Source of the DNA: Malania oleifera
Lineage: Eukaryota > Streptophyta > Magnoliopsida > Santalales > Ximeniaceae
Reading direction: 5' to 3'
Assembly: GCF_029873635.1 (NCBI RefSeq)
Contig: NC_080422.1
Span: 3,080,001-3,144,000, forward strand
Length of the DNA: 64,000 nt
Below the pieces are notes generated by a model. That model worked only from the letters and a program-made list of their open reading frames with translations, was not told the DNA's origin and searched no databases. The translations under genes were made by a program, and so were the position numbers. This document shows positions 61,369 to 64,000 of this stretch, in pieces (the stretch's first letter is position 1; each line of letters begins with the position of its first letter).

Positions 61369-63474
61369 TGTGAGTTAAGTGATATGAATATTTTAAATGA
61401 GGTTTCTTTTCTTATTACTCGATAGAATTTCAACTTGCAAAACACCGAGGTCTATTTAGTATCGTTGTTGTTTTCTATTTTTTGTTTCTATTTCTACACA
61501 TTGAAAAAATAGATTATAAAAACCTATTTGTTTATTTTGTTAATTTTCTATTTTTATGACCTGTTTTTAGTCGTTTGCAAAAAAAATGAAAAATAAGATT
61601 CTATAAATTTTCAATTATTTTGAGTCTTTTAACAACCTGTTCCCAAAAATTTTAATATTTAGATTTATAATTTTTTAGATTAATTCATTCATTTTATATA
61701 TATATTTAAATAAAATAAAAATAAAATGGTTATATGAATTTAAATATAATTAAAATAAAAATATATAGAAATTTCAAAAAGTAATAATGGAACCAATTAC
61801 AGAATATTTTTACTATTTTTAATTATCATGACCAATAAAATTTTTACAGTAAAGAGAATTTTGAAAATATAACAATTAAGTAAAATAATTCTAATGATTT
61901 TTATTTTTATTATAGTATTTTTTTTTTTTAATCTGTGTAATTTGTAATTTTAGTATTTTTATATTTTTATAATATTATTTGATTTAAAGATGAAAATAAG
62001 TATTTTTAATTAAAAAGTTTTAATTTACAATAATTTTATGAATATTAATCAAATAGGTTCCTAATTTTTATTTTCTTAATTTTTATTTATAATTTAAATT
62101 TGTATTTCTATTATTTTTTAGAATGAGGCCAAACAACCCTTTATGGGTGACGCATGACAGGCGACCAATGACTAATAAATTTTTACAGTAGACTACGTGG
62201 CCAACTCGTGCAAGTAAATTGATAGTGACAGAATTTCACCATAGTCGCAGTAGTTGGGAAATGCTTAGCTAGCTTGTCAAGGAAGAGGGGAGATTTTGAC
62301 TTTCAGGTACGGCAGTTGAGTGAGAGGAGTACTTAACTAACAGTCATCGGTAAGGTCACGTTTGCTTTGCTGAATTTAATATAGTGAAAATGAAAATAAA
62401 TTTGAAATCATTCTATTAAAGAAATTTTTATTTTCGTTAAACACTGTGACGATGAATTAAAGTCGCAATGGGCATTATAATCATGCTAATTTTTTTTTTT
62501 TATGTTTTTCAGTCTCTGTTTCAATTTTTAAAATTTCTTCACCGCCGTGGCCACCGGGAAAAGCTAGCTATGAATTGGAAAAACTAAACTCGACTCAACG
62601 TACGTACCGACCTGAACAGCGAGACCTGAACGAGATTCGCCGGCCACCACATAGCCGCTGGCTCCACCAGGTACCGCCGGAATATGCCCGCCCATCCAAA
62701 CCCCAGGACCTGCAGTTCAAATTTCCAGAACCCCCAATTGGTCAAACACTGACATTCGCTCAAATGAACCAGCAATTAGTTAATCAAAGAGAAAATGATC
62801 AAAACCCACCTGAGTAGTTATAACTACGAGCAAGGAGACGAAGAATGTGATGTGTTTCTTGTAGAACACCTTGACGACGGTGACGACGTGGATGGCATAA
62901 ACGGTGCCGGCGCCGGCGTTGGCGAAGATGGTGATGAGTACATGCTCTTTGACGTTGAAGGGCCCGGGGTTCAGCGTAAATTCCCACCGCGTCCCCTTGA
63001 AGAATGCGCGGCGCGTGAGCTTCGAAGCCATGAGCCGGCCGAGAGGAACGACGGCGATCTGGGCGGAGATGGCGGTGATAGTCAGAGGCTCCGTTCTGTA
63101 CCAGAAGAACTGGTTGAGGAACGAGAGGAGCGCGCACGAGACCGCGCCGAGAACCCACATCCGGAATGTCAGCACCGGCAGCGATGGGTCGTCGCCGGTG
63201 GGCACCGTCAAGGCCACCTGCCGTATCGGCGAGTTTTCCTCCGGTTCGTCGTTGACCGCCGCTTTGGGGTTTGAGGACGACGGGAGGCTGGTGTCGTCTT
63301 CTTCATTATCTGCCTCAAAAACTGCGGAATTTATCAAATTAACAGAAAATTATGCTTTTGAATTTACGAAAACAAAAAGAAGAAGAATCAAGAAGGAAAA
63401 TTAGAAAGTGGGTGCCGATTGATTTGAAGCGAATTACTCAGAGGGGCTGTGATCTCGCGGGAGGAGTCTGCCAT
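58799..63474 (-). CDS. Oligopeptide transporter (OPT family), 754 aa
   Basis: Plant OPT proteins are proton-coupled membrane carriers for small peptides, glutathione or metal chelates. Seven minus-strand exons: 63474-63438, 63321-62810, 62709-62612, 61197-60628, 60508-60253, 59764-59582 and 59407-58799, in total 2265 bp, all joins GT-AG and in phase. Family marks: [20 protein letters not shown] near residue 46, the [10 protein letters not shown] motif at 130-139, [39 protein letters not shown], and KIPPRTMF around 542-549. Many hydrophobic segments, in keeping with the usual 14-16 helices. Length is normal for the family (about 730-755). The start ATG sits in a 12-codon first exon ([12 protein letters not shown]), chosen because its join gives an in-phase [13 protein letters not shown] acidic N-terminus. 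The protein ends CPVFY. No breaks seen; the particular OPT number and substrate cannot be told from this. Confidence 0.93.
61198..62611 (-). other. OPT intron 3 (1.4 kb), with a possible MITE
   Basis: Strongly AT-rich. A TA run lies at about 61339-61365. From about 61450 to 62143 the ends (gtctatttagtatcg on the left, aagggttgtttggcct on the opposite strand at the right) look like weak inverted repeats of a MITE with a T-rich filling. No target duplication could be fixed. Confidence 0.4.
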
Positions 63475-64000
63475 GGATGCTCTGTTTTGTGGTTGTTAAA
63501 ATTTACGGCAGGTGAACTGGCGTTGTGGTGGATGAATTAAGCGTGAATGTGGAATGGGAGTTAAAGAATTCCTCTGAAATGTGAAATCGGAATTAATGTA
63601 TGTGATGCAGTGTAATTTTTTCTGTCTTGAAATTAGAATTTCTTTAAAAGAAAAATTTGGTATTTCTTTTATGAGAGGCTCTGTTTTTGCCTCACTGCAT
63701 GCTCACAACAAAATGATTAGGTGAGTCTACAGCACACCAAACTAATTTTCATTGATTTTGTTGAACATCAAAATTCACAAAATAACTTATTAATAGGAAT
63801 TTACTTGCAAGCTATTCAAATTCGATCCATCTCATAATTCGATTCAACTCAATTTTATTCGAGTTTGAGTCAAATTCAAGTTATTTAAATATTTTAACAA
63901 GTCAAATTCAAACTCAGAAATATTACTCAAAAGCTAAATTTTGAGGCTCAGATCAAACTTAATTGAGTCGAGTTGAGGTTTTATGACCTTATAGTTGAAC
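63475..64000. other. Region upstream of the OPT gene
   Basis: Leader and promoter side of OPT, with no clear TATA box. From about 63800 to the window edge, repeated attcgag and tcaaattcaa-type phrases in both orientations (for example ttcgagtttgagtcaaattc) suggest the edge of a non-autonomous repeat cut by the window. No coding region. Confidence 0.4.

Noticed and set aside
62795-63404. Plus-strand open frames (159 and 166 codons) over OPT exon 2
   Set aside because: Antisense shadows of the GC-rich OPT exon; the minus strand matches OPT throughout.
1-64000. tRNA, rRNA or organellar insertions
   Set aside because: No cloverleaf with intact A and B boxes, no rRNA-like block and no organellar gene was recognised by reading; a covariance-model search was not possible here.

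Overview
The window is nuclear DNA of a flowering plant, very probably a eudicot. The three host genes are plant families with GT-AG introns, and most of the rest is plant transposable element sequence: Ty1/copia, Tekay/Del-type Ty3/gypsy, L1 and RTE LINEs, MULE, hAT-like elements and MITEs. I recognise no rRNA, tRNA, CRISPR or prokaryotic-style operon. All calls come from reading the sequence; no database search was run.

Left third (1-24 kb) is a repeat graveyard. A Ty1/copia element (1-558 and 12256-13396) is split in its reverse transcriptase by a Tekay/Del-type Ty3/gypsy element (559-12255) with a 5-bp target duplication, gatat. The 5' LTR of that element alone carries a further 2.2-kb LTR-like insertion (995-3229), which explains why the LTRs are 4440 and 2226 bp. 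After a MULE transposase fragment (about 15.6-16.7 kb) come three related solo LTRs: one (17204-20664, duplication aaagt) contains another (18179-20118, duplication ataac), and a third lies at 21520-23585. All copies of this LTR group carry an array of the palindrome TCGTCGACGA and its variants just upstream of the presumed TATA box.

Middle (24.4-56.3 kb) holds two host genes arranged tail to tail. A CHX-type cation/H+ antiporter (24448-27880, plus strand, 3 exons, 773 aa) faces the gene for MTA, the plant METTL3-type catalytic subunit of the mRNA N6-adenosine methyltransferase (56337-30369, minus strand, 7 exons, 768 aa). The MTA coding sequence is only 2307 bp but the gene spans 26 kb, because its introns hold L1 and RTE LINEs in both orientations, a hAT-like MITE, a 1.2-kb unclassified insertion and a 1.8-kb element with GC-rich ends. 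Every MTA splice junction I placed is GT-AG, the reading phase closes across all seven exons, and the DPPW catalytic motif and two CCCH zinc-finger patterns are present, so the gene looks intact.

Right end (58.8-63.5 kb) is an oligopeptide transporter gene of the OPT family (minus strand, 7 exons, 754 aa), apparently intact, with an AT-rich 1.4-kb intron. The three host genes share no obvious pathway: ion homeostasis, RNA modification and peptide or metal-chelate transport.
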